Both the position numbers and the translations under genes were made by a program. From Pseudisothecium myosuroides (taxonomy: Eukaryota > Streptophyta > Bryopsida > Hypnales > Lembophyllaceae): DNA of 64,000 nt. Numbering within the stretch: position 1 is the first letter of the stretch; every line of letters starts with the position of its first letter. The notes under the pieces are model-generated. The model was given only the letters and a program-made list of their open reading frames with translations, had not been told where the DNA came from and ran no database searches. The stretch spans positions 45,771,288-45,835,287 of the forward strand of contig OX637288.1 of NCBI GenBank assembly GCA_951799445.1, read 5' to 3'. Positions 24,945 through 36,480 of this stretch are shown here, one piece after another.

Positions 24945-26164
24945 TCACTGCAAAAACTCATGATTTTTCAAGGATTAGAGTTATCCTTCAACCCTTTTTG
25001 GTGATTCAATCACAAATCTGTAGTGTTGAATTTTAAGGAAAATTCTATTGGTTGATAGTTTTATTCAATGGTAACTTGGTTTTCCCATTCTCATTCTCTT
25101 GCTGTGGTGGTCAGTGTCATAAAATAATGATATTTACAAACACCGCAAGAGATTTTAGAAGACCACAGCCATCTGAGATTTGTTCAGAAGGAAACAGTTC
25201 ACCTTTCATTTTATAGAACGGAAGAACATTTTGTCATGTATAAATCCAACCTGCAAATCTTAGGAAACACAGTTACATTAACCTTTAAAGGACCACAAGG
25301 CCACCAGGTGGCTTTTGCAATTACATTTGCAATTTATGAACAACAAAAAGATCCTATACAATTCCTTTTTGTCAAATGCATTGGTGCAATTTGATCAAGA
25401 AATGATCAACTGTACAATTTTTGGTGAATTTTTGGAGAATAGAAAAGGTGCTTTGGGCCGTCACTTCATATCCTCACATGTTTTTTTCCACACCTCAAAA
25501 TGATTTGAAAAAAAATTATACATCAAAATCATGACAATATATACCCATGGGAAACAAATCAAAGTTTTTGAAGCACTTTTGAGTATTCCGATTTCAGCAT
25601 ATGTACAAAGTACCACCTAACCAAACAGCTTTCATCAATCTTGTCAACAATGGCATTTTTTCAAAAATTGTGCGATTTTGTCAACCTTTTCTTCACAAGA
25701 AAACTACATAAGTTTTCTTTCATTTCAATAGTGACGATCATCAAAAATATTCCACACAAATGACTAGTTACAAGAACTCGTCAAGAAAACAAGAACTACG
25801 CTCAAACCCCCCGATCCTTTAGGGATTAAGGTAAATGGGCTTATTTGCAACCTATTTCTAAACTAGACCTAAAATATACAACCTATATTCATGAGAGCAT
25901 AAGGTTCATTCTAGGTACAACTATTTTAGCTGAATCTATTTTTGATAATTCATAGTTTATTCATATTGTGTCCAAAAAATGCATACTAAGCGAATCTAAA
26001 GTCCCCTTTTCCTCTTTTGACTTCCAACAAGCTAACACAAACACAGATAACTCAATTATAGGAACCATGTTCAAATGCTTACTCAGACAATTTTAGGTGC
26101 AGATACCTCAATTGCAATGTCGTTGAAGGCAATTTGTAGTTCTCGATCTCACTTGCACCATATT
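24945..26164. other. Convergent intergenic region
   Basis: This is the space between the stop codons of the helicase (plus) and the INSIG-like gene (minus), so it holds both 3' UTRs and terminators. It is AT-rich, with no coding exon or clear repeat visible. Confidence 0.5.
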
Positions 26165-29100
26165 CTAGTCCAGACGCTTTTGTGGCGACCTCGTGCGGGT
26201 CATTGAAGAAAGGTACCGGGCAAGATTGGAGAGAAATGGCGTGTAGAAGAAGTAGCATGCAGCCACCCATGTTACCGTACTCTGCACCAAAAGCTCAGCC
26301 CATTAATCATGAGTCAAAACTGAGATGAAACAACAATGAAGAGAAGCGTCAGTCACAAAATTACCATAAAATGTAAAGAGCTATAAAACTAAAACAGACA
26401 TGTCTTCAACCCTAATTACTATTATCCAAGTCCTCTCCGTTTCACAATTCTTCAGACAAGTCATCAAGACAAGCAAAAGCTGAGGCCCATGGCATAGCTA
26501 TTTGGAGCCCTGTGAGAAGATGTCAAAACATCAAAAAATAAAAAAGCTAAGTGGTCTTGTCCATTTGACCATTTTGTGAGCTGATGTTATCTGGAGTATT
26601 CCACAAGTTCACAACAGTCAAATGGTCAGGACCATGCACAAAAGTATTGCAATAGGAGCATCTATATGTCATGTTATCTTTCCTTGTCAAGATTCCATTT
26701 CCGTGGATGTTCAAACAAATTTAAAGTCCCTAAGAACAGTTCTCAACCCTTTGACCAATTGCATTGCTAAATTTTTTTTAAATGAATAAAATGTCTTGCC
26801 CTCATTGTCCTAAAGCTTGTTTAGAAATATGTAAACCAACCCCTACAAGAAACATACAAGAAACAAACAAGCATAGTTGAGGATCTTTTATACCTCACCA
26901 AAAATCTCCACATTGGCTCTCGGATAGTGCCAAAGCCCAAACATCCTGCGCCATCCAAGTGGTAAGCGATACAACAATACACACCAAGATGAGACTATTA
27001 AGAAGAAAAATTATCACAACATCTAAAACATTAACAATCAAACATCCAAAGTCCATGTGAGGGTATGTTCACTTTATTAACTTTGATTTGACATGACTTT
27101 GCTCTCAATAACTCTTATTTGACACTACTCTGAAAAGGTGTCATGATAATGCTACTCAAGAACGTTATGAAAGGACGCTCTAACTCAAGGATGCTCAAAT
27201 AAGCATTCAAGGATATCAGCTATCACAAACATCTATCAATCAAATCCAAAAAAAATAATCAAGAATTCAACATTAAATGCATTGTAGGAGGTTCCTTCAA
27301 TCAAAGATAAAGCAAACAAGGGTCAAGATGAGATTATTATTAAGAAAAGTAATCAAAGCACCTAGAACTTGTGGTCAAGCATTAAGAGTTACATGCTTAC
27401 TTATTGATGGGCAATTCAATAAGTGGGCATGCAATGCCCACAAGCGTGGCAAGCCCAAACCCCCACCATGTGTTCTCAAATACAAGCCAATTAGCCTCTG
27501 CCAAAAAGAAGAGTATGTACGCCTCAATGTTGAATGGAACACCTGCTTTGTAAAGCTCCGCGCTCACTTCAATCAACGTTGTCAATGTTCTGGACAAGCT
27601 CAACAAATCATGTGCCATTCATGCAACATAAAAGGTACTTACCTTTTGCAATGGGTGGGACATGAATAGGATATGAATACCCCAAAAGCACATATCTAAG
27701 ATGTAGTAAACATGATCATGTATCATAGTTGAAAAGTCAAAAATTGCTTACGGTTTATTCACACTATGAGAATAAGTTCAAAAAGTCATAACTTGTTCAA
27801 ACACTATTCAAAACTTATAAATACATTAAACTGGGTACATCCAAAATCGCACCCTATTTAAAACCACTATCATTACTCTATGTATATCTCTAAAATCAAT
27901 ATGTACCTATGTTAAAGAATGATTTTAAAACATCTACCGTTTAATGGTATCCAAATGTTGCATTCTTTTGTGCATTGGAACCTCCTTTCATTTGCCAACA
28001 AGAAAATATGAAATTTGAACCGTCTAATAATAGTAACTGTGCATAGTGCAAAAAAAAATGGTGCTTTTGGGTGTCCCTACCTTAGTGCACTGCAATCCTC
28101 TCAAGAATGAGGACAATAACCAAATAAAAAAGTAAAAAAACTTCTCATAAGAGAAACCACTTAAAAGAGCTAAAATTCATGGTTTTCAAAACTGCCAGAA
28201 GCAATTGGCATCATGTTTTGCAAGACTTACATAAAAGATAACACGACCTTCTTCAGGTCTGCAGTTGGCAAATTACCCTTCGGTGCCAAGTATTTGTCAA
28301 GCACAAGCTGCAAAACTCCCACAACGCTGTAGAACAGACCAAGCATCGGAAACACCTGCTCCACAAAATATTGCAACCCCAACATTAGAAGCGCATCGAA
28401 CGCTCATCACTCTGGATACTTAAATACTATTTGCGTCACTTTCAAGGTACGTTCGCACTTGGTTTTAAAGAGTGGCGTTAAGAACAAATTTAGACCTGGA
28501 TTCACATTGCAAACATCGCCCCTAACACCAAGTGCAAACATACCATAAGTATGTAAACCAATATGTAGGAACCAAACCCGAACACAACTCTGGCTAATTG
28601 CTAAATAATGTTATGAATGGATTTAGTACCTTAAAGGCCTTGTTTGCCATCCTCACATAGTTCCGTTCAGCAAAACCTATTTCTACTGACAATTGGACAG
28701 AAGAGAGCAGTATTTACCCAAATGTTCGTGTGAAGAAGGCCAGCAATATCGACAGCGCCCCGGTCATAGATTTGCAGCTGGACACGCGAGTGGATGCCAT
28801 CCAAAGGCGGGCCAAGCAGGAGCCCCAAAGCGAACAGGTACAGCGCCACCTTGGGCCACCCTTGCAGCAGAATGTCTACTCCCACCACCACCATATTGAT
28901 TGCCATCTCAGTACAGTACAGTACCACCATCTCCTCACAAAAATCCAACAAAAGTAACACTAACAACACTTTCATAACCCTACTTCGCTCCAAAACCGGC
29001 TAAAACGGAACACATGCATTATTTCAATGACAAACAATGTCAAACAACGCAAAAAGAAACTTCACTATGTTCTGCAAATCAGAATTCGCCTAAATTATCC

Positions 29101-29765
29101 TGAGCTTTGACATGTAAAACCTGTCCATTTCTAATAGAGTACTGAATTCAGATCGTCATTAGGTCTACTACTAACTCCAATTACACCATTCGTGTTTACA
29201 TAAACCCATATAATCACTACAGCTAGAAATTCTCCACGGTACAATCCCAAAGTCAAAAAGAAATCTGTCACTGTTAGCAGCTGAAATTCGACAAGTCAAG
29301 AATGATGAAGAACCAGAACTTGACGAAAGAAATCAAACTGAAGAACAGCACACTTAAAGTTCACTTTTCCCTGCATGAACATCAATGACACCCCGACTTC
29401 AATGCTACAAACTCTTCTGTCAATTGATTGGTAACCCTAAAATTGGCGAACTCATACCCAACATCGAAATGTTTGCCATCCCAGCGACATCAAGCTTCAC
29501 CTTTTGGGTCTTCCGAAACCATCGCAGCCTCGGCTTCCGCTTTCGCTTCCTCCTCTTGTTTCTGAGCCTTACAAGAAAGCACTGCTGCGTAGTCCGTTTG
29601 AATCCGAAAGGGAAACGAGGTTGACGACGTCAAGCGCAAGGGTGCAGTGAAGCTCGTGACAGAAGAGATGCCGCATCGTCGTGAAGGCACAATCCTGTGT
29701 GAATGGGAAGGGATTCTGTTCGAATGGTGCACAGTAGTCAGCGCCCTTGCGAGGAGAAGCACCAT
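26165..29765 (-). CDS. INSIG-like multi-pass membrane protein, probably plastid-targeted, six exons
   Basis: Exons (minus): 29765-29501, 28959-28718, 28355-28231, 27589-27401, 26945-26894, 26281-26165. They total 990 nt (329 aa) with consistent phases. Seen: an N-terminal region (about 1-60) rich in Ser, Arg and hydroxylated residues with few acids, like a chloroplast transit peptide; a Glu/Ala/Lys-rich linker (about 67-88); then several hydrophobic segments. Key blocks are [13 protein letters not shown] in exon 2, [17 protein letters not shown] in exon 3, ELYKAGV and [14 protein letters not shown] in exon 4, LWHYP in exon 5 and [20 protein letters not shown] in exon 6. The DGIHS block, the F-(E/D)-x-T/S-W-x-G-x-G-L-A block and the closing helix parallel animal and fungal INSIG proteins, ER regulators of sterol synthesis. 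In a plastid, function would differ and is unknown. Weak points: exon 2's acceptor (TTGTTAG, 28960) and the choice of start, since an in-frame ATG at 29948 is possible. Confidence 0.72.
27065..27190. repeat. Dispersed intronic repeat, copy 5
   Basis: A partial copy in intron 4 of the INSIG-like gene, with TTTGACATGACTTTGCTCTC, AATAACTCTTATTTGACACT and GTGTCATGATAATGCTACTC. Its presence in a second gene shows the family is mobile or dispersed, not a single-gene tandem expansion. Confidence 0.7.
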
Positions 29766-32029
29766 TTTGAGTTGCAATTCGAGGAGTGATTTGGAAATTG
29801 GAGTGATGAGAGTGGGAGAGACGATTGCAAGGCTGGAGGAATTTTGTAAGTGAGATTGCCAAGTGGGGGCGCCATGGTGGTGAGGAATGCGAAGGGAGTG
29901 TGATGAGAGTGGCCACGTCTCAGTTACACCCACTTCGGATTTCTTCACTTTCCTGCAAATGTTGGACCATAGCCGCGATCAATATTAGAATTGGTATGTG
30001 GTTGAAATTTGATGAAAAAAGGGAGCAAATTGGATGAAGTGTCACTCAAAATGGATGGAAAATGGTTGATTGGATGAAAATTCAGGCTATAAGAAGATAA
30101 AATTTATATCTAAATTTAGGGTTCTAAAAGTAGGTTTCACCATTTGAACTTTTATAAAGAGCTGGGATGGGACCGATCTGATATATTATATTAGAGAGGT
30201 TTATTACATCAAAGAAGGTCATTTGCATTCATGACATTTATGTGTGAGCTAGGCCAGGATTAGCAATTAATATTACTTTAGAGAGGTTTATTACTTTAGA
30301 GAATGTTGTCTATTAGAAGTTCTATTATATATAGCTGTCTCAAAAAAAGATGGTGTGTTTTGTGAGGTTCACATAGCTTGATGAGTTCATAAGAGATTCA
30401 AATGAAGCTTCTCCAATTGCAAATTTCTTGTCTATCTCTAAAATCTCTCACACGCCATTACACCTAGAAGGACAAGCTGTTCACTGTGGAAATCATATTT
30501 TTTGGAATAGTGTATATCATCTATTTTTTTTTGGAGAGCATTTATTGGAGGTCAAACTATTGTGCAAGAACTCCCTTTTTTGTACAAAATTCTAGGGATG
30601 AACATATGCACTTCTATCTTACATAGAAGGATTCTATTTCATCCATCGGACCACTCTACTCCACAATATCTTGATAGGATTAATCTTAATAGGACAAGAC
30701 TTATCACCAAGGTAGTTCCCAAAAATGATTCAATTTTTTGGCCAATAGGTCCATTCTTCATTTCTATACTAATCTTGGAAGTCCTCTACTTTGGCCACTT
30801 TGGGGCCTCAAAGTCCTAATTAGTTTAAGGTATGTGCACTCATAATAGGCTCTAATTGCAATTGAGTATACTTACCACTGTAAAACCTAAATTGTTTTTA
30901 TTTGAGATCCTATTGGCAAGTGAAAGAAGATTCCAACACACCTTAGCATGCATTATTTGGACAACATTGTACGCATTAGAGGCACCTTTTTCTAGAAAAA
31001 AATATTTTTGCAGTATTAAGCAATTGAAAATCATGAAATTTAAAAAATAAATAATTTTTTAGATAAGGCATCTAATTTCTATGAATTTTCAAAGTCAAAC
31101 TCCCTAGGACACCCTAAACCGCACTCTAGTATATTAAGCTACCTTGGTTCTAACACCAAAATCTAAAAAACTCAAAACCCACCAACCCCAATTAAACATG
31201 GATACAGTTTCAAGGTACTTTTGGGGACACTTTAAGGGAATTCTATAGTGCAAGCATGGGTACATGGAAGAGAATGGATGCACCTACTTTATCCTGGACC
31301 AAGGAGGATTGACTTCCTCAATTGTCTAAGTCAAAACTAAATGTAAAAAATTATCAGGCTTCTATTTTGTGCCACATTTTCTTGTATTTCTTCACCTCTC
31401 TCACCTAATTTGTGGCCTTTGGTTGCAAATATGAATTCAAAATCTTCAAATTTCATCATGTTGCAAATAAAAAAATTTGGAGTTTTCTTCGAGGGTAAAC
31501 CGGGGGGCAATGAGAGGATCAATTTGCTCTAACCCCTTTTCCTGCATCAATATAAAGAACTCCAGAAATTGCTCTTGTATAGTGCAGGAGTCCAAAGGAT
31601 TTGGAAAGAACATTTATGTGCTTCTTTTGGTGTATTGGAATCCTCTTTCATTCACCACAAGAACATAAAGAAATATGACTAGTAACTCTCCAAATAGAAA
31701 CTACACTAAATTGTAAAAGAACAAATTTTGGATGTCCCTACTTTAATCATTAGAAGAGGTTGACCTTAAGAACACGAGGGCCATTTGGACAATATTTTGA
31801 GGCCAATTTGTATTATGAAGCTACTTTTTGAGCCCAATTTTTTTGCTTGAGTTCCTTGTAGAGGCTAGTATAGCATAGCAAACATTTATGGACATACTTT
31901 GATGGCCAAAAATTTGTAAAAAATATAGAAATGAATCATGATTCCTAGATTCACCATTACTTCTTATATGTGATGATTGAGTAGGAATGCTATGTCAAAA
32001 CAAAGTGAGGCAATACAAAGGCATTGTAC
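29766..32029. other. Intergenic, upstream of the INSIG-like gene
   Basis: This holds the INSIG-like promoter region and then AT-rich DNA. The segment 30750-30970 is a diverged relative of the spacer block at 39190-39400 and 54160-54370 (shared AATTGCAATTGAGTATA, GATCCTATTGGCAAGT, TTTAGCATGCATTATT-type strings). A second segment, 31570-31745, resembles 27960-28078; both end in a TTTTGGRTGTCCCTACYTTA terminus like those of the MITEs described below. No coding exon is apparent. Confidence 0.55.
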
Positions 32030-32068
32030 ATGTTACTTGGTTTATAATCACTTACGGTTTAGGTATAA

Positions 32069-32521
32069 AAGCATCCGCAGTGCGGTCTATATAAACAATC
32101 CTTGTATCGGCAAATACAAGGACATTCCACGAGGCCTGCATAGTGCTGGGCTTTTTTAAGAATAAATCGATCCAATGCAAAAAACAAGCAGTTCAAACGT
32201 CAAAATGGACTTTTTGCATTATAAAAAGAAAGAAAGAAAATAATCTTACATTTAAAAAAGACTTTTCATTGAAACAAGGGATTGATTGGCACGCTTAACA
32301 TGCGGAAAAGTGTTGACAATCATAATTATCTCTACCGGAAGCCAACTTGCGGGCCCTTCGCATTTTGGAAATTTTTGCCAGAGTGAGGGGGTCGCATATC
32401 GAGACTATGGAAGTGCCGGGACCCATAACGGTTGCACTGGAGCCCAACTTTTCTTACAAACTAGTATTTCCCTGGCACACTGCCGATACAGGCGCTGTTT
32501 CCAGGTGCACTGCAAATGCTC
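32069..32521. mobile_element. 453-bp PIF/Harbinger-like MITE
   Basis: The termini AAGCATCCGCAGTGC (left) and GAGCATTTGCAGTGC (reverse complement of right) form a TIR. The insert is flanked by TAA on both sides (32066-32068 and 32522-32524). Unit 2 has the uninterrupted site with a single TAA at 40440-40442. A 3-bp TWA-type duplication and a GCAT-starting TIR fit the Tourist/Harbinger group. No transposase is encoded. Confidence 0.85.
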
Positions 32522-32715
32522 TAACGCTTTATGTGACAAGGGAGCCCAATTGCCTTGTTATATCTCATAGGGAAATAACTGCCTAGTTATAGGGAATAAT
32601 TCACAAGGAAATTGATTCCAAGGACTATATTGTCTAGAGAGACATTGTGTGAAATTTAGAATCATTGTTTTTATAGAGGAATAGAAAATGAAAATGTTGC
32701 CTCTACAACAAGCTA

Positions 32716-33137
32716 AAGTAGGAGGTTCTAAGATCACACAGGCATTAAGGCATTAAGAACCGTTCCTATGAATAGCTATAAAATGAACATGAGGTGGTTC
32801 TTAAATTGACCTCTATAGTCATTGAATGAATCAAGGAAAATGAAGCATTATTAATTGCAAGAGCCAATCGTTCTCTTTACTTTTCCCCATCTTTCTTTAG
32901 AAGTTGCAAGTGAACAATTCATGGAGGACCTAGGGTTATAAATAGGTGCCTACAAGACAACTCATTTGAAAATTCATAAGTAATTCAATAATGCTTCAAC
33001 AAATATGAAACCACTTGTGTTAGATTCCTCATCTATTTCTTTTGTTTGAAAAAGGAGCTAAAAATATTCCCATCCAAGCAAATACATGAAAAAGGTGGAC
33101 CAGCCCTTAGATGAGCAGTTTCTAAGCCTCCTACCTT
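32716..33137. mobile_element. About 420-bp TIR insertion in unit 1
   Basis: The left end AGTAGGAGGTTCTAAGA and the reverse complement of the right end, GGTAGGAGGCTTAGAAA, are inverted repeats. Unit 2 lacks the whole segment: the sequence AACAAGCTA passes directly into CATGTAGTTT near 41418. A target duplication is not clean, so the exact boundaries and superfamily are uncertain. Confidence 0.65.
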
Positions 33138-34744
33138 CCATGTAGTTTTGAAATCCGCTTGAACTATCAGATTCAATAACTAGGAATTGAACTAGGAATT
33201 CAGTTGCATTTTTGCTAGCAACTTCAACAGAAATTCTTGCGTATTGTCTTAAATTGGATACGGTAAAGGCTATAAGATCATAAGCTGAAATCTCTCGTAT
33301 CAACATTGAGAAACATCAAAAAATTGTTTGAATTTCTTCTGAGTTTGAAAGCAAGAACATCCTTGGTAGCCAGGAAGCTATAGCAGCACATACCGCGGTA
33401 ACTCGTCACTCTTGATTGCCACCATGCCATTCAACGTTCAATATTCAATGTAAGGTAGAACCGCAAAATTTGTCACTCGGCAGCTCAGGGCCTGAAGAAT
33501 TTCGAAGTTGACATTTGAGGTTGTTGCGACTCTACTCTGGAGCACGCTTTAGAAAACAATAGATCTTTTGTAACGGTAAGGGAACCAAACCTAAATGCGA
33601 CAATTCAATCGTCGAGCATAGATATTATTCTTGGAATTGTCAAACTTTGAAAAATTCATGTTACAAAATCAAAGAGAATTCCTAACAATGATAACTATCA
33701 TATGCAAAGTTATAAATTGCTTCTTGAAACTCGAGTACCGGTATGCAGGACGCAAAACACCAGTAAGCATGCTTTTGCAGTGGAAGCTTAATTCGTTTTG
33801 AGCTTCCAGCAATAATTCTCATACATATCAAATTGCGCATGGTAAGTTTAGGGTTTTAGTTTTCAGAAGAGGGAAAAAGAAAATACTGGACTCACACTTA
33901 CAAACAAAAGTGACTCATGCTGGAGTAAGTTTCTCAAAAACGTCACTATGCAAGGAGTGCAAGTTCCAAAACTTCAGTTTCTTGCAAAAACTGTAACTCT
34001 CGAATAGAAACTAAGCTAAACTGGAAATTTTGGGTGTCCCTACCTTACTTTGAAGATGGAGTCCAAAATGTGTGAGCATTGAGAGGATCCAGGAGGTCGT
34101 CTTTGTCGACCAGCAGAGCTTGACAGCAAACGAAGGCAGAGCCAGCAACGATGCCAACAAAGGCTTTTTTTTTTTTTTCCATTTTTCATGAAGTGCCAAA
34201 GTGGCGATATAAATTTTTTTAGTGGTGCTAGAAATTTTAGCATTCATCCACATATTGGATAGAAAAAATCGCATTAGGAATTTAGGATACATCACATGAC
34301 AAAAAAGAAATCCCTCAGTAAATTTGCTCGGAGACCATGTGGTGCATAAATCCCACCTTCCAATCTCATCTGCAATTCACTCCACGGTTTGGGTCTTAGA
34401 ATGGGTGATTACTCAAGTTCTCCACATTACTTCGTACAGTACAATACAATTGAAGCTGAATGTTAACTATTCCTCTGAGGGCATTGAAGACAGACAAATT
34501 TCATATGCCACGCATTAATTCAATATGATAATTAAATGAATCTAGTGCAGATTGACTTGACACTAACAACATTGTCAATTGACAAAGGTAACAAATGCAA
34601 AAGAAAGTTCCTAAGAAAATTCCAAACCTACCAATTAAAGATGAGAAAAGAATATTTGATGGAAGAACCACTAAACAAGAATCTACTTACCTCAGTGACC
34701 AAACTATTGAAGGTAGGTCACAAACTTGGAGCAATTCAGAGGTC

Positions 34745-35969
34745 TTATTTTGGAACACGCGCTTTTTTTTTCGCAAAGACCTCAATTTTGTCCCACGTCT
34801 TCCGATCCAAGTTATACAAAACGGCCCTCTCCTCAGTCTCCAAGCAATTGTATCCAAGCACATGCTCACCACAAAATGTAATCAGAAAATTTTGGTGCCC
34901 TGAACCCCTCATCATCCATTTACGCAAATCTTTGGGCACAGTCCACGTCGTGTCAAAATGGGTATTCATCTGCCACGCCGCAAGAAACGACTTGGGCTTC
35001 ATTTCAAACCACATGCCAATGCCGCGATACTCCCACTCACCGGAACTCCCAACAAAGTGAAACAAATCGTAACCCGACACACGTTTCTCGAGATCATACG
35101 TCTCGATATCAAAATATTCTCTCAAAAATTTCTCAGTCAACATATTCAAAAACTTTTTATAATGCACGCTCGATAGTGTGAAAGGTATGGCCGCCCCCAC
35201 CACTTTAGTACGAGTCGGAGTCGGAGTCGTCCAGGCACCGCTACTCGAGTCGTAAGTACTGGTTCCAAAGCCCTCGGTGATAAAAACGCTAAATCCATAG
35301 GGAATTCGGGTTGTGTCCACCGTCATCCCCACGATACAACGAGAATCCTGCATGAATGCCGGGTACAATCCAACTATCATTGGAAGAGCAACCACGCGAA
35401 TACACAAATTACTGATTCAAATTAAGGTAAAATTCACTCAAATTTCAGAAAAACTCTCAATCAAAGACACGGCTAACCGAGACAAATTCTCACAAATTGA
35501 TGTCCCAGGCACTGACCGTAAGTTTCCCGGAAGGAAGAGGCGGCAAGGAGTAAAACACGCGAGTGTGCACATCGAAGACGCGGTGGCGGTCGGAGTCTTC
35601 GTACAGCAAGCCCGACACGTCACATCGTCTTCGAGGCAGAGGCGATGAAGTCCACGAGGAGGAGTCTTGGGAAGTCCAGAGGCGGTGTCCCGTTCTTCGA
35701 GCGACGACGAAGTACAGGTTGGAAATCGGAGGTTTGAAGTGTCGTTCCAGAAATTGGCGATCCGAAGCCAGGCGGTTCCATTCCTTGCAGACTTGACGCA
35801 GGCGGAAGAAGGGCGCCAGGGGGAGCTTCACGTAGATCAGCGAGAGGTCAACGAAGCACTGCAGCTCGCCCCAGAGAGAAACATTCATGCATTCGCCTTC
35901 CCCTTCGCCATCGCCACCGCCATCGCTTGGTGGTGCGGCCACGGTTGTACGTCCGGAGCGCAACTTCAT
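34745..35969 (-). CDS. F-box protein, copy 1 (two exons)
   Basis: Exon 1 35969-35513 and exon 2 35373-34745 (1086 nt, 361 aa), joined in phase 1. Start ATG 35969 (M-K-L-R-S) is the one conserved in all copies. Seen: an acidic Gly/Glu-rich linker (about 17-27), then an F-box-like helix set at about 31-75 with hydrophobic LPLAPFFRLR, VCKEWNRLA and RQFLERHF. These are the usual landmarks of a Skp1-binding F-box, though the canonical Leu-Pro start is replaced by E-L-Q. The rest is a propeller-like region with VFDVHTRVFYSLPPLP, a substrate-recruiting domain by family knowledge. Near the 3' end a run of nine A on the coding strand (34766-34774) has shifted the frame relative to copy 2, so the C-terminal tail differs. 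A GTAAGT donor after the stop (34690) suggests a 3' UTR intron. Donor and acceptor are inferred from copies 1-3 together. Confidence 0.78.
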
Positions 35970-36055
35970 CGGAGCGGTGCGTCCAGCGCAAGAAGGGAAG
36001 AAGCTCGAACTGGCAATTCGAAGAACAGGGACTAACGAAGCTCTTGGCGGCGTCA

Positions 36056-36480
36056 AGGGACTTGGTTTAGTGTTTGTGCATTGCTGTGATCAAGGCTGAG
36101 GAATATGGTTAGTGTTAAGAAACATCTTATCTTATTAATACACTCTCCACTTGAAGTTCAGTGTAGTTCACTGTAGTTCATTGTACTGTAAAGACATCTA
36201 ATCTCTCCACTTGTAGTTTGCTGTAGTTTGCTGTAGTTATAAAGACATCTAATTGTAAATGAGAATCCCTTGAACCAATAGGAGAGAAGGACTACTCATT
36301 TTCTCTCCTGGGTATATGTTTCATACTTCCTTTGAAAGGAGACTTCTTTCTTCTTGCATACTTTGGTTTTACAACCTTTTGTAGTTTTATTTTGTTTCCT
36401 ATTTTCAATAGTTACTGTAAGATTTCCTCCTCTTTTTGGTCTCCTTCCTTCAGTTATTAATAGTGTGCCTTGTGCCGTTG
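36056..36480. promoter_or_regulatory. F-box copy 1 upstream region with short repeats
   Basis: Upstream of the minus-strand F-box gene. It contains runs of TGTAGTTYRCTGTAGTT and TATAAAGACATCTAATTG repeated two to three times (36150-36260). The same structure occurs upstream of copies 2 (about 48890-49000) and 3 (about 56270-56340). Promoter function is inferred from position only. Confidence 0.5.

Noticed and set aside
27277..27669. Plus-strand 130-codon open frame
   Set aside because: It is the antisense shadow of exon 4 of the INSIG-like gene.
34011..34295. Minus-strand open frame in the leader block, repeated at 42458 and 63415
   Set aside because: Conserved only through duplication, differs by frameshifts between units and contains a poly-T run; no family recognised.
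35563..36099. Plus-strand open frames opposite the F-box exon, also seen opposite copies 2 and 3
   Set aside because: They are antisense shadows of the GC-richer F-box exon; conservation comes from the segmental duplication, not from coding constraint.
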